From: Zonotrichia leucophrys gambelii
Lineage: Eukaryota > Chordata > Aves > Passeriformes > Passerellidae
Length of the DNA stretch: 64,000 bases
Direction of reading: 5' to 3'
NCBI RefSeq assembly: GCF_028769735.1
Contig: NC_088171.1
Location: 65,648,216 to 65,712,215, forward strand
In this document: piece after piece, positions 12,483 through 26,200 of the stretch
Position numbering within the stretch: position 1 is the first letter of the stretch
Layout: the number at the start of each line of letters is the position of its first letter
The notes under the pieces: generated by a model
What the model saw: the letters and a program-made list of their open reading frames with translations, nothing else
The model's database searches: none
Told to the model about the DNA's origin: nothing
Program-made: the position numbers and the translations under genes

Positions 12483-15400
12483 AATGTTGGAAGAAAGAAG
12501 GGGTAGGGCCCACAAAAGGGAGAGGAAAACTATTGGCCCATATTGTAGGGTCAGGTCCAGAGATAAGAGGCTCTGCATTTCTGAGAGCAAGACCCCAGAA
12601 AGCTCTCAAAAATGTTCAGCAGGATTAGAAAACTGAGGCATAGTATGGCACACAGACATGTTATTGTTTTGCCTAGATCTGTATTTCTCTTGTGCTGCCT
12701 AAAATAGTGTTGAGGGAGCTGTAAGGGGGAGGATTGGGATGTGGTTGGAAACCTCATGCAAATGCTGCAGTATTCACTTCAGCTGTCATGTGTCCCCGAG
12801 GAGGTGGCCTGCCAGAATATCCACAGAGCTGGTGCTCTGGGAAAGAGTTTGATTAAGCCATCAGGGAGTCTCTGAGACCTGAGACCAGTCCCAGGGGTCA
12901 CAAACCATTACACGGAGGTCAAGTTCACTCTGACTAAAGATCTGAGTTGGCACCAAAGGCAAATCAACTACAAAGCTTTTGCTCATAAACTTGGCACTCA
13001 GCTCCAAAACTCCTGCTGAATACCAAGGCTGACTGAATTCCAAGGTCCCAGTTCTCATAAGGGGATGCTCAGAGGGTCTGCACTTTGGGAACCTTTTGAG
13101 AAATCCAAAGTCGTGAAGCAAAGACATGCAGCAGACTGGACCAGGTCACACAAGGAGGAGGGAGGGAAGGGCTACAGCACCAAGATCTCCAGAGATCACC
13201 ATGTGGAATGCAGGGGAATGATGAATTGAATCACCAATTTGCAGCCTTGCAGCTGCCTCGGAAAATGGGAGATGCTGTGATTTTCAGTCTCACTGGTCCC
13301 AGTCCTGCCAGTCACATGGAAAGCCCTCAGATGAGAAACTGAGGGTTTCCAGCACCCTCCCTTGTTCATCAGCCTGCCAGAAATGCAGTGACCCAAGGGT
13401 TTTCCCTTTAATGGAAAAATGTTGGAATTTAGGTTTCATTCCAATTTGAAACAAAACCAGATTTTGCAATATCAAAATCCTCCACAAAACGAAATGACTT
13501 TTCATAGCACAGCTTTACTGATTGATGCAGACTGCATGTAACTGAGAAGAGCCTGATAAGTGGGTGTTTCAATCAGAATTTCCTGGTCTGTCACTTCCAA
13601 GAAGACAATCCACTCCAGAACTGATGGCTGCAGTTTTGCAGGAAGGTGGTGAGAAAGCAGATTAGGGCACGGCATCGGTGCAATGTCACACAGTGTCTGG
13701 GTCCTGCTGCTGCTGTGACAGCTTCTCAGGAAAGGTCCTTTCACATGCTGCACCTTCCCTTTTTGGTGCTGCTGACATGCCTAGACTGTGGTGAGGGTCT
13801 TTTCCTCATGGACACAGGCACAGTTACCTGGCTCTCTTGGCTTAGAGGTGTTCACACTGCAGGTAGCAAAGCTACAGCAATTGGGGCTAGCTGAGCTCAC
13901 CAGTAAAAGTAACTGATTTAAGGTCAATAAACAGGAAAATAAACTGGGGATGGAGGAGCTCTGTAGATGAGGGAACGCTGCATCAGATGTTTTTGCACAG
14001 AAATGACTTCTGTTTATCACCATTAAGCTCACACACATGGCTTCAGTTTTTACAGCAGTTGCCCAACTTACCTGCTGCGTGTGGATGATAAGATACTCAA
14101 CTGTGAGGAGGATTCAATTATTCTACTCCACAGTTAGTTTGGTAAATTCGCTTGATAGTCTGGTTTGAGCGACACAGTGTTATTAATATCTGCAGGAGGC
14201 ACAGGAGAATGCTGCAGAGTAATATATCTGAAACGAAGGCTCTAAGACATGACTGAGACAATAAACTTCTCCCTCGTACAAGATGATTACTTTAAACTCA
14301 CTTCTCTTTAAATATCAAAAAGCTGGTGCCACAAAGATGGGTTAAAAATACTTATTTTGACTATTTCTTTTACTGGAAGAAGATTAGAAAAGAATAAGCA
14401 CAGACTTTAAATGATGCTTACCAGAAAATACAGCTTACAAAATGAAGAAACAGACTTGTATTGCTTTTTTCATCTCTTCACCTCTGGAACAAATCCCAAG
14501 TTTAGCTGCATGTATATGTTGTCCTTTCTGCTGCAGGTGTTGCTTTTTTGCTGGCTTTTTTCATCTTATTAATTTGTTTACCTCCAGCAGTTACAACAAA
14601 TTGGACAGCTTTCTTCCCCAAAAGAAGAGCAGAAATGGGTCCCCCTTGAAGGAATTCCCCCACCTAAGGAAACTGAGGCACAACCTGTTCCTTCAAGCTA
14701 CCCAAAAACAGGGAGCACAGATTTCCCATGAGTTTTATTTAAGCCATTTAAATTGTTTAAATAATAAAATAAATGAATAACATTATTCTTGAGACACCCA
14801 ATGACAAGATGTCCCAGATGGTCTAAATTCTGTCTGTCTGTAGGTGCTTATAAGTATGGCAGCCCCATTCTCCACTCCCCTCCAAATTCTGATTTTCTGG
14901 ATGCAGTTTTACAATGAAAACCCCCAGCTCTGCAGCCCATACTTACAGCAAGCACTTGCATTAGACCTGGACCTCTGCACTGTGGCACCCAGCTTGCATC
15001 AGTATGGCCAAGGCAAGGGAAAATATGCTCCCAGCAAGGTTTTCTGCAGACAGAAATGGAGAAATCTGTATTGAACAAAGTAAGCAAGAAAGTACATTCA
15101 CTACTTAAAAATCAATATTCTCTGGGAACTTCACCTCCTGCTTAAGGTATCTAATTACTTTTGAACCTCCATTCACAGTGACATGTAGTGTTGAAGGGGG
15201 GAAAGCTAATGGGAACTGTTTGTCTTCCTTTATCCTGCAGAAATGTCAGGTTTAAGAGTTGTATTTGTTACAAGCACACTCTTTCCTTCGGGAAACATTA
15301 CATATTTAATCCACTTAGTATCTTGCTACCAAGACAGGTGCTGTTTGGAGCAATATGTATCTTTTCAGTGCAGTCTGGGATCTCAGTTTACCAATAAATA

Positions 15401-16756
15401 AATTACAAAAAAATCAAGAGAGTTTTTCTCTTTGGCCAGGGTTGTAAGGCACACAAAATCCAGGCCTGGTTGTAGCACAACCTCCTCTTCTACTCTACTA
15501 GAATACACAACCATTGCAAAAAAAAAAAAAAAAACACCAAAAAAAAAAAAACCCCAAAGAAAAAAAAGAAGCACAGTGATTAACACAGTGAGCTCATTTG
15601 AAAAATATCTGAAAAGTTTCTAGGAGCATTTCCACTGACCTGCTCTTTCATACCAGACATCTTTTGTTCCCTTCCTCTTTAGGCTGCAAGCTGTCTGTGA
15701 GTACTTACATGTGAGCAATAGTTTACACTGGAACAGTAACATTTCTCTGGGGACTTTCAGGTGTATGCACAAGGTGTGGAGGTCTTTATTTTGTCCAAAG
15801 AGGAGCTCTTCCAGGACAGGCCAATTGCTTTAATCAAGGAGAAGGAAATGCAGCTACCCATTCTCTTTTAATTTTTTTCCTCTTTTCTATTATTTTGTTT
15901 CAAATTAACTTTATACTGAATGCTAAGCAAAATAAACATCTCACATGGAATTTTAATGAATGAAAGAGTAAATTCCAGAACTTTACAAAAGAGGTAAATA
16001 AACTGAGAATCCTCTCTGGTGTGCTGGTGGAAATGTGGAGTAGCCCAGATGATATTATTGAAGTAATTACACATAAAGGAATAAGTATGAATTAAAAATT
16101 CATTAACGGCACTAGAAAGGATCAAAGAAGAGGAATGATCAGGTAGGAGTAGGGATGATGGTACGCAGACTTTGTCATGGTAGCATAAGAATGAAACATA
16201 GACAAAGGGAATCAGCCACCCTCACTCACACACAGGGCTGCTGCAATAGTGGAGAGTATGTTGTTACTTGGGTGAAATGCTCGGCATTGCCTTATGGGGT
16301 GTGCATGCCTGCAAAGTTCAAATATTCTGTGTGAGACCTATCTGGCCTGGAGGGAAATTCCTGCTGCCCCTATATTTAACTTGCATTACAGAAGGCCAAT
16401 AAAATTCCCCTTGGAGTTAACTGTCTCAGTAACAAGTGCCCAAAATTAGCAGGCAGCCTTTTTTTTTTTCTTAAGAGTCTGGAGCAATCCATAAAAATCC
16501 ATAAAAATTTTACTAGATTAAATAATGTTTACCCTATGCTAAAGTGGGATGCCTCCTGAGAGGAGCCTGGCTTGTGGCAGGGAAGGGGATGTGAAGGGCA
16601 TCTGGACCCTCACAAGTGACCACCCCCTCTGGATCAAGCAGTGTGGCCAGGCAAGGGCAGGTGCCATGCTGGAAATGGTCTGGGACATGCTCCCACCTGC
16701 ATCACCTCCTGCAATGAGGGGAAGGTGCTCGTGCCTGTGTCTTGGCTCTCCAGCAG
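12483..16756. other. Unannotated intergenic sequence
   Basis: No gene is recognised. Low-complexity A-rich sequence lies at 15518-15571. A 112-codon cysteine-rich frame at 14442-14780 has no recognisable family and no convincing splice context. Confidence 0.6.
15518..15571 (+). repeat. A-rich low-complexity tract
   Basis: An A17 run, an A12 run and an A8 run are separated by C-containing spacers. No retroelement body precedes it, so it is not an obvious poly(A) tail. Confidence 0.85.
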
Positions 16757-16903
16757 CATCCCTGGACACCTAACTCACCCAAGGATGGGCTGAATGGGGC
16801 TCTGAGCAACCTTATCCAGTGGAAGGTGTCCCTAGCCAAGGCAGGGTGTTTGAGCTAGATGTCTTTAAGGTCCCCTCCAGCCCAAAGATTCTGTGATTCC
16901 ATG
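16757..16903 (+). mobile_element. CR1 LINE 3' end fragment
   Basis: TCCCTGGACACC, GATGGGCTGAATGGGGCTCT, GAGCAACCTTATCCAGTGGA, AGGTGTCCCTAGCC and the terminal GATTCTGTGATTCC follow the order of the CR1 3' UTR. Only the last 150 bases or so remain. Confidence 0.9.
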
Positions 16904-17267
16904 AGGAGGCTTTGCACCAGGCACATGCCAAGAGGTGGCCATGCCTCTCTGAGGCAGGGTGAGGGTGGAGATGTGCAGCAGCAGGAAGGTGTCAGCAGCA
17001 CTTGCAGGGCAACAGCAGCAGCTAAATCTCAACACCAGCCTTGGGAGCAGAGCTGAAGCTCCCCACAGCCACTTATGAGGGACAGACTGCAGCTCTTTCT
17101 TGTCACCTCTTCTGCTCCCTCCCTCAGACGCAAGCCGTGTGCTCACCAATTCCTTTGGCAGTTGTGGAGCTGTTGGAGGTGACAGCACAGGAGAGGATGT
17201 TTTGTGCTCCCAGATTTTGCTGTGCTGCACCTCAGCTACACTGACACCACCAAACTACAAAACTGAT
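16904..17267. other. Spacer between two CR1 copies
   Basis: This is about 360 bases of moderately GC-rich sequence with CAGCAGCAG-like words. It lies between a + strand and a - strand CR1 copy. No gene is seen. Confidence 0.5.
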
Positions 17268-18835
17268 GAAGTGAGCAGGGGCTTCTGGAGATCATCCAGT
17301 CCAACTTCCCTTCTCAAAGCAGGGACAACTATGAGCAGTTTTTGAGGGCCATTTTTAGTTGGGTTTGGAAGGATAGAGATTTCACAACCTCCCTGGACAC
17401 CTATCCCAGCGTTCCACCTTTGGAGTGAAGGCTTAAACCTATATTTCAGTGTGTGCCCATTCTCTCTTGTCCTGTCACTGGGCACCACTGAAAAGAGCAT
17501 TTACATCACTTTACACTGAAGAGAGTCACTTTACATCTTTCCTTCAGATATTTATACACACAAGGCCCATCTCAAGCCTTCTCTTCTCAGCATGAAACAG
17601 TCTCATCTTTTTGAGGACAGAATACAGCTGCAGGGCATGGCCATACAACCGCACTGATCAGTCAACAGCTTATGGACAACCACCCCTTTTTATACCTTTG
17701 CCCTGCTATTTTCCCACTTTTGTTCCTGCTAAAATCATCTAACTCCCTCCCTTGTACCATCTATCACATAACCTAACACACTAATATTGTTGTAGAAGGC
17801 TCTCAGATTGATTGAGCACATTTTTGCCCTTCTGAAGTCCATGATGGCTCCTAGCCACCTATTTGTTCTTCATATGCTTGGAAACCATCTCCTGGATGAG
17901 TTTTCCCATCATCTTCCTGGGGATCCAAGTGAGGCTGACTGGCCTGTAGTTCCCCAGATCCTCCTTCCTGAAGACAGGGAGGGAATTTTATTTTTTCTTC
18001 CACTTCTAAGGTACCTCCCCCAAAAGTTAGGGCCTCTTAAAGGTTATCAAGAGCAGTCTCACAATTTGTCAGCCAGCTCCCTCAGTGCCTGTGAGGGCAC
18101 CCTGCCAGCTCCCATGGGCTCAAGCATGTCCAGTTTGTTTAAATGCTCCCTAATCCAGTCCTCTGGCACTGAGAGCACATCTCCCTTGCTCTGGGATTTC
18201 CCTCTGGTCTCAGGGCCCCTGGATTGCTGAAGTCCAGTCTTACAGTAAAATCCAATGGGAAGAAGGTATTGACCTTTCCTATGCCCTTTGCCACCAAGTT
18301 TCCTGCCCTTCTGCCCCATACAGCACCAAGCCCATATTTTCCCTAGTTTTCCTTTTCCTATGAATGTGCCCAGGGAAGCTGTTCTTGTTAACCTTTACTG
18401 CCCCTTAAAGATTCATCTCCATATGGGTTGAATTTTCTTTCCCCAGTCATGCACTCTCAGTGTCTGTATTCCTCCCGAATCACCTGCACCTGGTCCCACT
18501 TTTTCTATACTTCCTTTTTGCATTTTAATTTGCTAAGGAGCTCCTTGTTCATCCATGCCCATCTCCTGCTGCCTTTGCTTGATATCCTGCTCATTGGGAT
18601 GGACCATTCTGGTGCTGGGAACAGATGACCTCTGAAAATCAATCAGCTCTCCTGGACCACTCTTCTCTCCAGGGGTGTTTCCTGTAGGATTCTTCTAAGC
18701 AGATCAAAGTCCAAAGCCTGCTCTCCTGAAGACCAGGGTTGTAATGTTGCTTTGAGCCTTGTTTCCTCCCCTCAGGATCCTCAACTCCAGCATATCAAAT
18801 GGTGAAGAGCAGACAAGCACCTTGTTCCCAGCTTG
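17268..18835 (-). mobile_element. CR1 LINE copy with endonuclease C-end, RT N-end and 3' UTR; internally deleted
   Basis: On the - strand the copy enters near 18835 in the endonuclease C-terminus (LELRILRGGNKAQ, then TTLVFRRAGFG). It continues through SVPEDWIREHLNKLDMLEPM and ALRELADKL (about 18170-18060) and the RT entry motif LGNYRPVSLTWIPRKMMGKL (about 17950-17890). It then reads a worn match to the GKSCLTNLVAFYD region near 17815-17770. After about 17720 coding similarity fades, and from 17640 down the sequence is CR1 3' UTR (CTGTCACTGGGCACCACTGA on the + strand). The segment that should hold the FADD catalytic box is missing, and stops occur, so it is inactive. It is the longest element in the window. 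The far 3' tail (GATTCT repeats) is also lost. Confidence 0.9.
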
Positions 18836-21800
18836 GGTTCTGGCATAAGATGCGTATGAAAAGCCAATTCTTCATGTGCTTGAATGAGGAAAAAGACTGA
18901 GTCTAAAAATAATAATCATAAAAATGATAGATCTTCCTTTGGAAATGTTGGCTGAAACATTTGTTGTTGTCTCTTTTTTTGTTCCCAAATGGCTTTTATG
19001 AGAATATTTCTTAGTGCTTTTACATAACATTTTATATTGTGTTAAATCACTGACCAGATTTCTTTGAAGAGAATTCTTGAGGGGCTTTTGCAATGCTAGG
19101 AAAAGAAGAAAAAAAGGAAAGCATATCCTTTTATTTCTTTCCAATTGGAAAAAGTCAACCCAAATCAACAGGGAAATGGTTTAATTTCAGGCTCCTAGAG
19201 AGATACTAGAAACACTGGCAAGGAGGAGAAAAAATAATTTTAAAAGGTACAGCTGATACTTCATGTTCATTCTGAATATTTTGCATTGTTTTCCTTGTCT
19301 ACTAAAATGGTGTCAACAATTCTTTTAAAGATGCAGATTTTAAATCTCCAGCTCAATCAGATCCATAGTCTTTGTTTGCAAAGAAGAAAAGGCCAGTGTT
19401 CCTGAGAGGCAACACAGCATGATGAATTCAGACTGCTACCACTGCCCTGCTTTTTGACAGACACAGCTGAACCAGGGAATTTTTAATTTCTTTTGATGAG
19501 GGTAAGAATAATCTCATTAAGGTTTTTCTGTTCACTGTTTATGGTTTTTAAACTAGATACATCTAATGGCAAGCTATTTAAATTGGACTTCACATAAAAT
19601 TTGTGCAAAACAATCTGATATTAGATAAAGAATGTACATCATAAATATGGCAACAAAAGTCTGTAAAAGCGCACAAAGCAGTTAGTGTGGCTAAAAGGTT
19701 TACAGAGGTTGCTGGCAAACGTGGCAAGTTTTGGAATCTGTGAACACTGGTGGAAGAAGGTTTCATCTGAAATGGTAAAACTTGCATGTTAACTATCACC
19801 AGGCAGATTTTCCATTCTGTCTTGTAGCCTTTGGGAGCAACAGTGTGGAAGATGGAAGAATACTATTGCCCTTTCCATGGGCGTGGGTGTGATGGACATT
19901 AAATCACCAATTTGTGGGTGGTGCTCATTTTGGCACCCCCAGGAAAACCATCTCTGTCTGCTCTGGCCCCTGACTGAACAATGACCATTTTTATTTCCTG
20001 CTTTCCAAGACTCCTGTGCAAATAATTTTCATTTTAAGGCCAGAATGAAAATAATTTAAGAAAGACTTAGTATTCAATATCTTTACAGAAATAAATAGCT
20101 TTTCTTTTCTCAAGAAAGCTCAACAGCTTCTCTATGGGGGAATTACTGACTGCCAAACTTTCTTCTGATCATTGCCTCAGTTTGGCATCTTCACTTGAAT
20201 GTCTCACAAGATGAGTACTTGTCCATAACAAACACTCTTGACTGGGTTTCTAATTGAAACCATTAGCATTTTTTGAGTTCTGTAATAAAAAAAATAAATA
20301 TAATACAAATCAGGCTGAAAATTTGGGGGATTTTTGATATCTAAAAGTAACTCCTAAACTTGAGAGAAAGAGTTGTTGTTATTCACTGTATAAGCCACTG
20401 GAGCACATTCCAGCACAGATAAACCAAGTCTCTGCTGCATTAAACATAGATAGCAAAACAAAAAGAAGTCTGCTTACAAATCCAGGGAGATTTTTGTGCA
20501 TAAAAGCAAAGCTGCTGAAGTTCTAATAGGATTAAAAATTAGAAAAATATGCAATTACAACCTAGTATTTCATAAAAAACAATTTAAAATTATTCCACCC
20601 TTTTTAAAATACTGGTGCCTATTAAAACACAGACATATTCATGTGGCTTTCAAATGCATTCCAGTAGAGTGTTAACTGACAAGTCACTGCATTTCATCAC
20701 ACAATAGTCAGAAGCAAAAAATGATGTCGCATTCTAAGCAGTCATTAAATGCAGAAATATGCACTGAGGATGTAAATTTTGTATAGATTCTTGGGGAAGT
20801 TCATAATTTATGTTCAGAACTAAGATTCATATTAAATACCCAGCTTCAAATCTCCTTGGACAGTGTCTCTCCATAGATTTCTAAAAGTGTACATTTATGG
20901 AGTAAACAGAATATTTAATGGCTGCTAGCAGTATATCAGATTTGTTATGCTTATGGCAGCTGTGGTCATCAAATATTCATGCTGATGGTTCTTATGCAAT
21001 GCTGACAGCTTTCTAACTTGTGAAATAAGTAATGGGTGAGTGGGAATTGATGAGATAAGTAGACTGCTTTATCTAAGAAGGGTGACCAAGCTTTTCTGTG
21101 GCAGAAAGAAGATTAAGAGTTGCATTCTCAGAGGAAGAGGAAAAATCCGAAGGTGTATTTCTTTAGATTACAAACCAGACACATCTCTTGATCTTGCCAT
21201 ATGTTTTCTTATTCTTCTCACTCTAACTGTCCTTTTCAGCCCCTGGGATTTATTTGTTGGTGTCAGGGTCAAGTAGTGGAAAAATGGCTCATGAGTTTCT
21301 GCTACCAGGCAGGCTGAGCTGAGGTACTGGGTCGTTTCAGTCAAGCTGGGGGAAGAATGATAACACATACATAAACCAGTCCCATATTTCTTACTCAGGC
21401 AGTTTGCCCTTGCTCCAGTGAGGGCAAATAAAGCATTTTACCTCTTTAAGGAACATAGGGGACGGTCCATTAGAGGTTTTGTTGTTGAGGCTTTTTGTTG
21501 TTTTAATGGACTACAGTCCTCAGTGTTGGCACATCTTTATTACATTGTCTCACTACTGCTACTAAACTGTGTACTTCAGTTTGATAATTTGGCCTAATTG
21601 CATTGCAAAAAAGCTTCAGGTTAAGCAATTATCCTGTACCATAAGCCAAGATCAGATCATAGGAAATTTCAAGCATGGATGTTCTTCACTCTCTTAATAA
21701 ATTTTTATTTTGTACGATAGCCATTACTGTGCAGCAGTTACACATCCTTCATATTATCTGATCTCAGCATCTGGCCTTCAGGCTTCCAATTCCTGGGATA

Positions 21801-23264
21801 TCTCTTTTATAAGTCAGAGAAAGAAAAAGTATCTCCACAACAGTCTGGAGAAATAACTCATGTCCAGTACATTTTATGATCAATGACAGTGACTTGATCA
21901 GCAGTTATGGTTTTCTAGAATTAACCACTAATATTATCTTTAATTCTTTCAGTATGAGTTTCCTTACCTATGAGACAACACTTGAAATAACTTTGGTTCT
22001 CATCTGTCTATCTTGTTAGTTGTTTCAAGTGCTAAGTTAAAGAATTGCCATAAAAATAGTTCAGAAAGTCCATATACAGTGTGATGTGAGTTTAAGCAAA
22101 GCTATATATGCAATTCAAAAGTCCGGTTTTCAACCACGAGATAAAATGTTTCAGAACATATGCCAAATCCAATGCTCTTTCCAATAAAAAACAAAAAAAC
22201 CCTCCCTCATACTTAAATCAAGCAGAACTGTATCTGCACTCCCAAACCAACTTTCCTCAAACAATGATGCTAAGGCACCTGGGTAAGACCAACTTTCTAT
22301 TGTAGACCTTGAAAGAGAAGAACATTACTGAAAGGATAAAAGCCCTAAACCTTGGTGCTACTCTCAGATTTATCATAAAGTGTGAGCAAATTGAAACCAA
22401 GTCCTGCAAATTTGACTTTGGAGGTGCCTTAGAACGGCCTGAGCAATAAAAAAAAGGGGTATAGTCAGAATGTCTACGTTTTGTCTCATGGAGTTTTCCT
22501 CAAAGCATAAACTATGGTTTAGTGAGGATGTGCAGTATTAAAAGTTTGCACCGAATTTCTTTTGCTGGAAGTTGTATTGACATGATACAAATAGGGTTAC
22601 AGGACACACAAGAATTTTTGTAGTAGATAACCAAGGGATAACTAAGTCTTCCTGCTAGAGGAATTTCTTTCTTGTGTTCTAGCAGTCCAATGTTCCCTCA
22701 CTTCCTGAAGAATGACAAACTGTGGTCTTGCCCAAACTAAGCTGTTTCATTCTCCTCTCCCAGAAATCTTTGTGCTGTATCTTTTCAGGCAAGGGACAGC
22801 TCCTATTCAATTTGACGTCCCAGGTGAAGTCATATTCATCACCCACGCTGTTCTAATATGACTTTAATTTTTAAAATTGTTCATTACTTACAAAAGGCTG
22901 TTACAAACATGTAATACATAGGGAAAATGAAAATCATAGCCATCTACTTCTCTGTGTTCTCTTCCAAGTACAGATTTGCTTAAAAAAAGATATTCCATCC
23001 ATCTTTTAACATGTTCTAGGCTCTCTTGGGCTTCCTTTCACCAAACCCAGACGAAGCTGCTACCTCAACTCTAATTTTCTGCAGCCTTTCTGTAAACATT
23101 CTCTCACTACAGTTCCATATTCCCCTTGTGCCTTTTCTGCCCCAGACCAGTTGAGGTTGGCAAGTGTAGATCAGCAAAGGTTCAAAAACAGAGGGTGAAA
23201 GAAAAATACACTGAAAAGCCTTGTTTTCAGGCTTTTCAGCCCACTGGGGCTTTTTCCAGGTTCT

Positions 23265-23276
23265 CCCCCCCCCCCC
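23265..23276 (+). repeat. C12 homopolymer
   Basis: Twelve consecutive cytosines within a pyrimidine-rich context (TTCTC before, ATAG after). Confidence 0.95.
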
Positions 23277-26200
23277 ATAGAACCTAAATGTTTAAAATAT
23301 TTCTTTGCTTTTAATCTTATTTTAAAAATAATTCTTCTAAAAGACTGTGTTTAATGGCCAGCAGTTCTGTTTGAAACCAGATTTATACTTTATCAATGTA
23401 CTATAACATACATTAATAGACTGTGACCACTATTTTTATTCTTTAAGACATCTAAGCATTCTCCACGAGCTCCTGTCTTCCACAGGGTGGACTAAGCCTA
23501 CCTGCTGAACTGTATGCCTTTTCCCCTCATCTTCTATGTGCAAAATCTGTATGGATGGAAAGTTCAGCAGCTTCCAAATTAGCTTTTACAGTGGGAATTT
23601 GTATTGGCTAAAATTGGTTCCTGGTGGAACAACAGCTGGCCAGCACACATGCTTCTTTTTCCAGTGAGGTTTCTGCTTTCTCCTTCAGGTGGTTTATGGG
23701 CTTTATATAATAACTCGTGTGAAAATACTTGACTGTCAGTAAAACATGACAAAGAATTTATCAGTCTATTCCTGCACCTAATTCATAGGTCTGTAATTAG
23801 GGTTGTGAAAATGAGCAAAATCTTCTCACATAAGACTTTGCTTTTTGTTCCTGTGCTTAGCCTAAAGGTATGGAAAAATCCTTTGCATTGTCCTACACAA
23901 TATTTTTATTTCTTTTCCTAGAAAGGCTCAGCAAATTTGCACAAAATATACAGTTGTTTAACCAAAGTCTTATGGAAATTCTGCAAACCCTTGTTAAGTC
24001 TGTAAATGTGAGTTATAATAAAGACAGGAAAATACACGTGATATAAGGCAACACAAAAAAGGTACAGCAACTTTTGCAATATTGAATTTGATTCACTTCT
24101 CACCAAATTACCTTACTCAACTGAAATTAATAGAGTTGCACAGCTATCCAGGTGGTGCTAGCAAGACAAGGATTCAAAACCCAACTGTTCCTCTACTTTC
24201 TCACAAGAGAATGAATCAGGAGAACACCACTGGAGCCAGAAGAGCAAAACTAGAGAGGAGAAGCCATCCGATTAGGGGTGAAGAACAAGAAAAGAGCATG
24301 TGCATGGCCTCTAGGGCAATGACCACTCCTCTTCCCCACACACATAGTGCCTTATACATAGCATCCCTCATGAAGAGTTTTGCAGCTCTGGTAGAACAGA
24401 TGGGAATAACAACAAGGAAGTGGCAGCAGCCTTTGGGACACGTTCCTGTTCAGAGCCATATAAGCCCCTAGCAGTCAGTGTTTAGATGGGTACCAACATT
24501 TTGCTGGCTCAGATCCTTAGCACAAAGCAGCTGGCAACCTTTGAGACTTGAAGGAGGCAAGCACAGCCAAACTAAAATAGCTTGGATCCTCAGTGATGTG
24601 CAGTAATGCTTCTCAATAAACAATTCCATTTGGCTAAGAGGAAAATGAATACTAATAAAACAGCTGAAACACAATAATATAAATTATTTCTAAGATGTTG
24701 AGGAAAATCCAGAAGTGTTTTACTAGGAGAGACAGACCATGTGGATGGAAGGACAGTATTACATGCAGTGGCTTTCCTCTTCTGATGATGAATTATATCC
24801 ATCCTATTCTTTCCTTTCCTTTCCTTCCTCTCTAACTCCGTTAGGACAATGATACTTCAACACAAGGAAATAAACCTTTAATTAATAGTCTATGAAGGAA
24901 TTAACTTATCTGCACCACACTCAATCCCAGTATGATTTCTCAGTGTGATCATTCTCTATTCTTCTGTCTTCTACCTCAATATTCCTGTCTTCAGGAATAT
25001 TCCTATTCTTCATTTTCAACTTTTGTGTTAATTTTTAAACACGACATGAAATAAATACTACTACAATATGTCTGAGTGACAATTACACTACTTACTAGGT
25101 CAAGCTATTGTGGATGCTGAATGCCTTCTCTGTGTGAACACACCACAATTGTATTTCAGAGGTACTGATGATATTTTACCTTTCTTCTTTCCTCTCCCCT
25201 CCCATGGTTTACTGTTAATTTTTTTTCTCCTTTTTGCTGTTTTATATGCTGGCCAAGTATAACTTTTAGAAAATTTCTCTAAAAGTGAGATATTGAAAAG
25301 CCACTTGCACACATTCCAGTTTGTAGCCAAAGAATACGAGATAGATGACAACCACCATATCACACATATTACCTGTGTTTTCATATGGCTTCTAACAGAG
25401 TAAGGAAAAAGAAGGCAAATCTTAGATTTTCACTTATGACAGCTCTCTTTGGTAGAAATAGATCAAAATTGAGGGAATCAATTATTGCAATCTATTGAGG
25501 TAAAAGGTATTCGCCCACTGTAGCTAAAATACTTAGCATTTCTATGTATGGATTCTGCAAAGTGCCGAGCATAAGGCCTCAGTAATCCCAAAGTTATGGA
25601 GATGCTCAGCCCTGAACCTACAGCTGGTTCTATGGCAGTCAGAGACTGAAATAGCCAGAGGAGAGGGACTGGGGGTGCAACCTGAACCCTCCAGTTCCTC
25701 CCTGGAGTTGGGTGGAGGGAGAGACATCACCAGCCTCACACAGCAATGACCAGCTTCCTACCTGCTCCGCAGATGGGGAGCAAACCCTCTTCTGGGTGAG
25801 AGCAGGGAAAATGGCCACTTTTCCTACCCTTCCCACAAAACCGTCTCCCTGAAACAGCTGACAACCTGCCATTGCAGGGAAAAGAGTGAGACATCTGCCT
25901 GTAGTAATATCATCTTGAATTGTGAATTAATCAAGTCTCAGAAGTTGAGCTTAGGTGTTACAAGCTTCTCTGGGGAGCTCAAATTTACCTGAAAGAATTC
26001 AAAGAGTTTTAAACAAAATTATAGCTACAATTTAGCAAAGGAAACGTGTATAGTTCTGTTTCTTATCGCTGGAGTGCTGTAAAATTGAAGTGAATTTTCA
26101 ATGTAATTCATTCAGAATGATTCTTGTTGAGTAATTATCTTCAATAAAGATCTGTCAATACAGTTTCAAGCTATTGTCATTTTATATCAAATATAAATTA

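Noticed and set aside
17640..17800. A separate LTR inserted in the CR1 copy, suggested by TATAAAAAGGGG on the - strand
   Set aside because: On reading the - strand, the segment next to it still resembles CR1 RT coding (GKSCLTNLVAFYD region), so an internal deletion in one CR1 copy explains it more simply.
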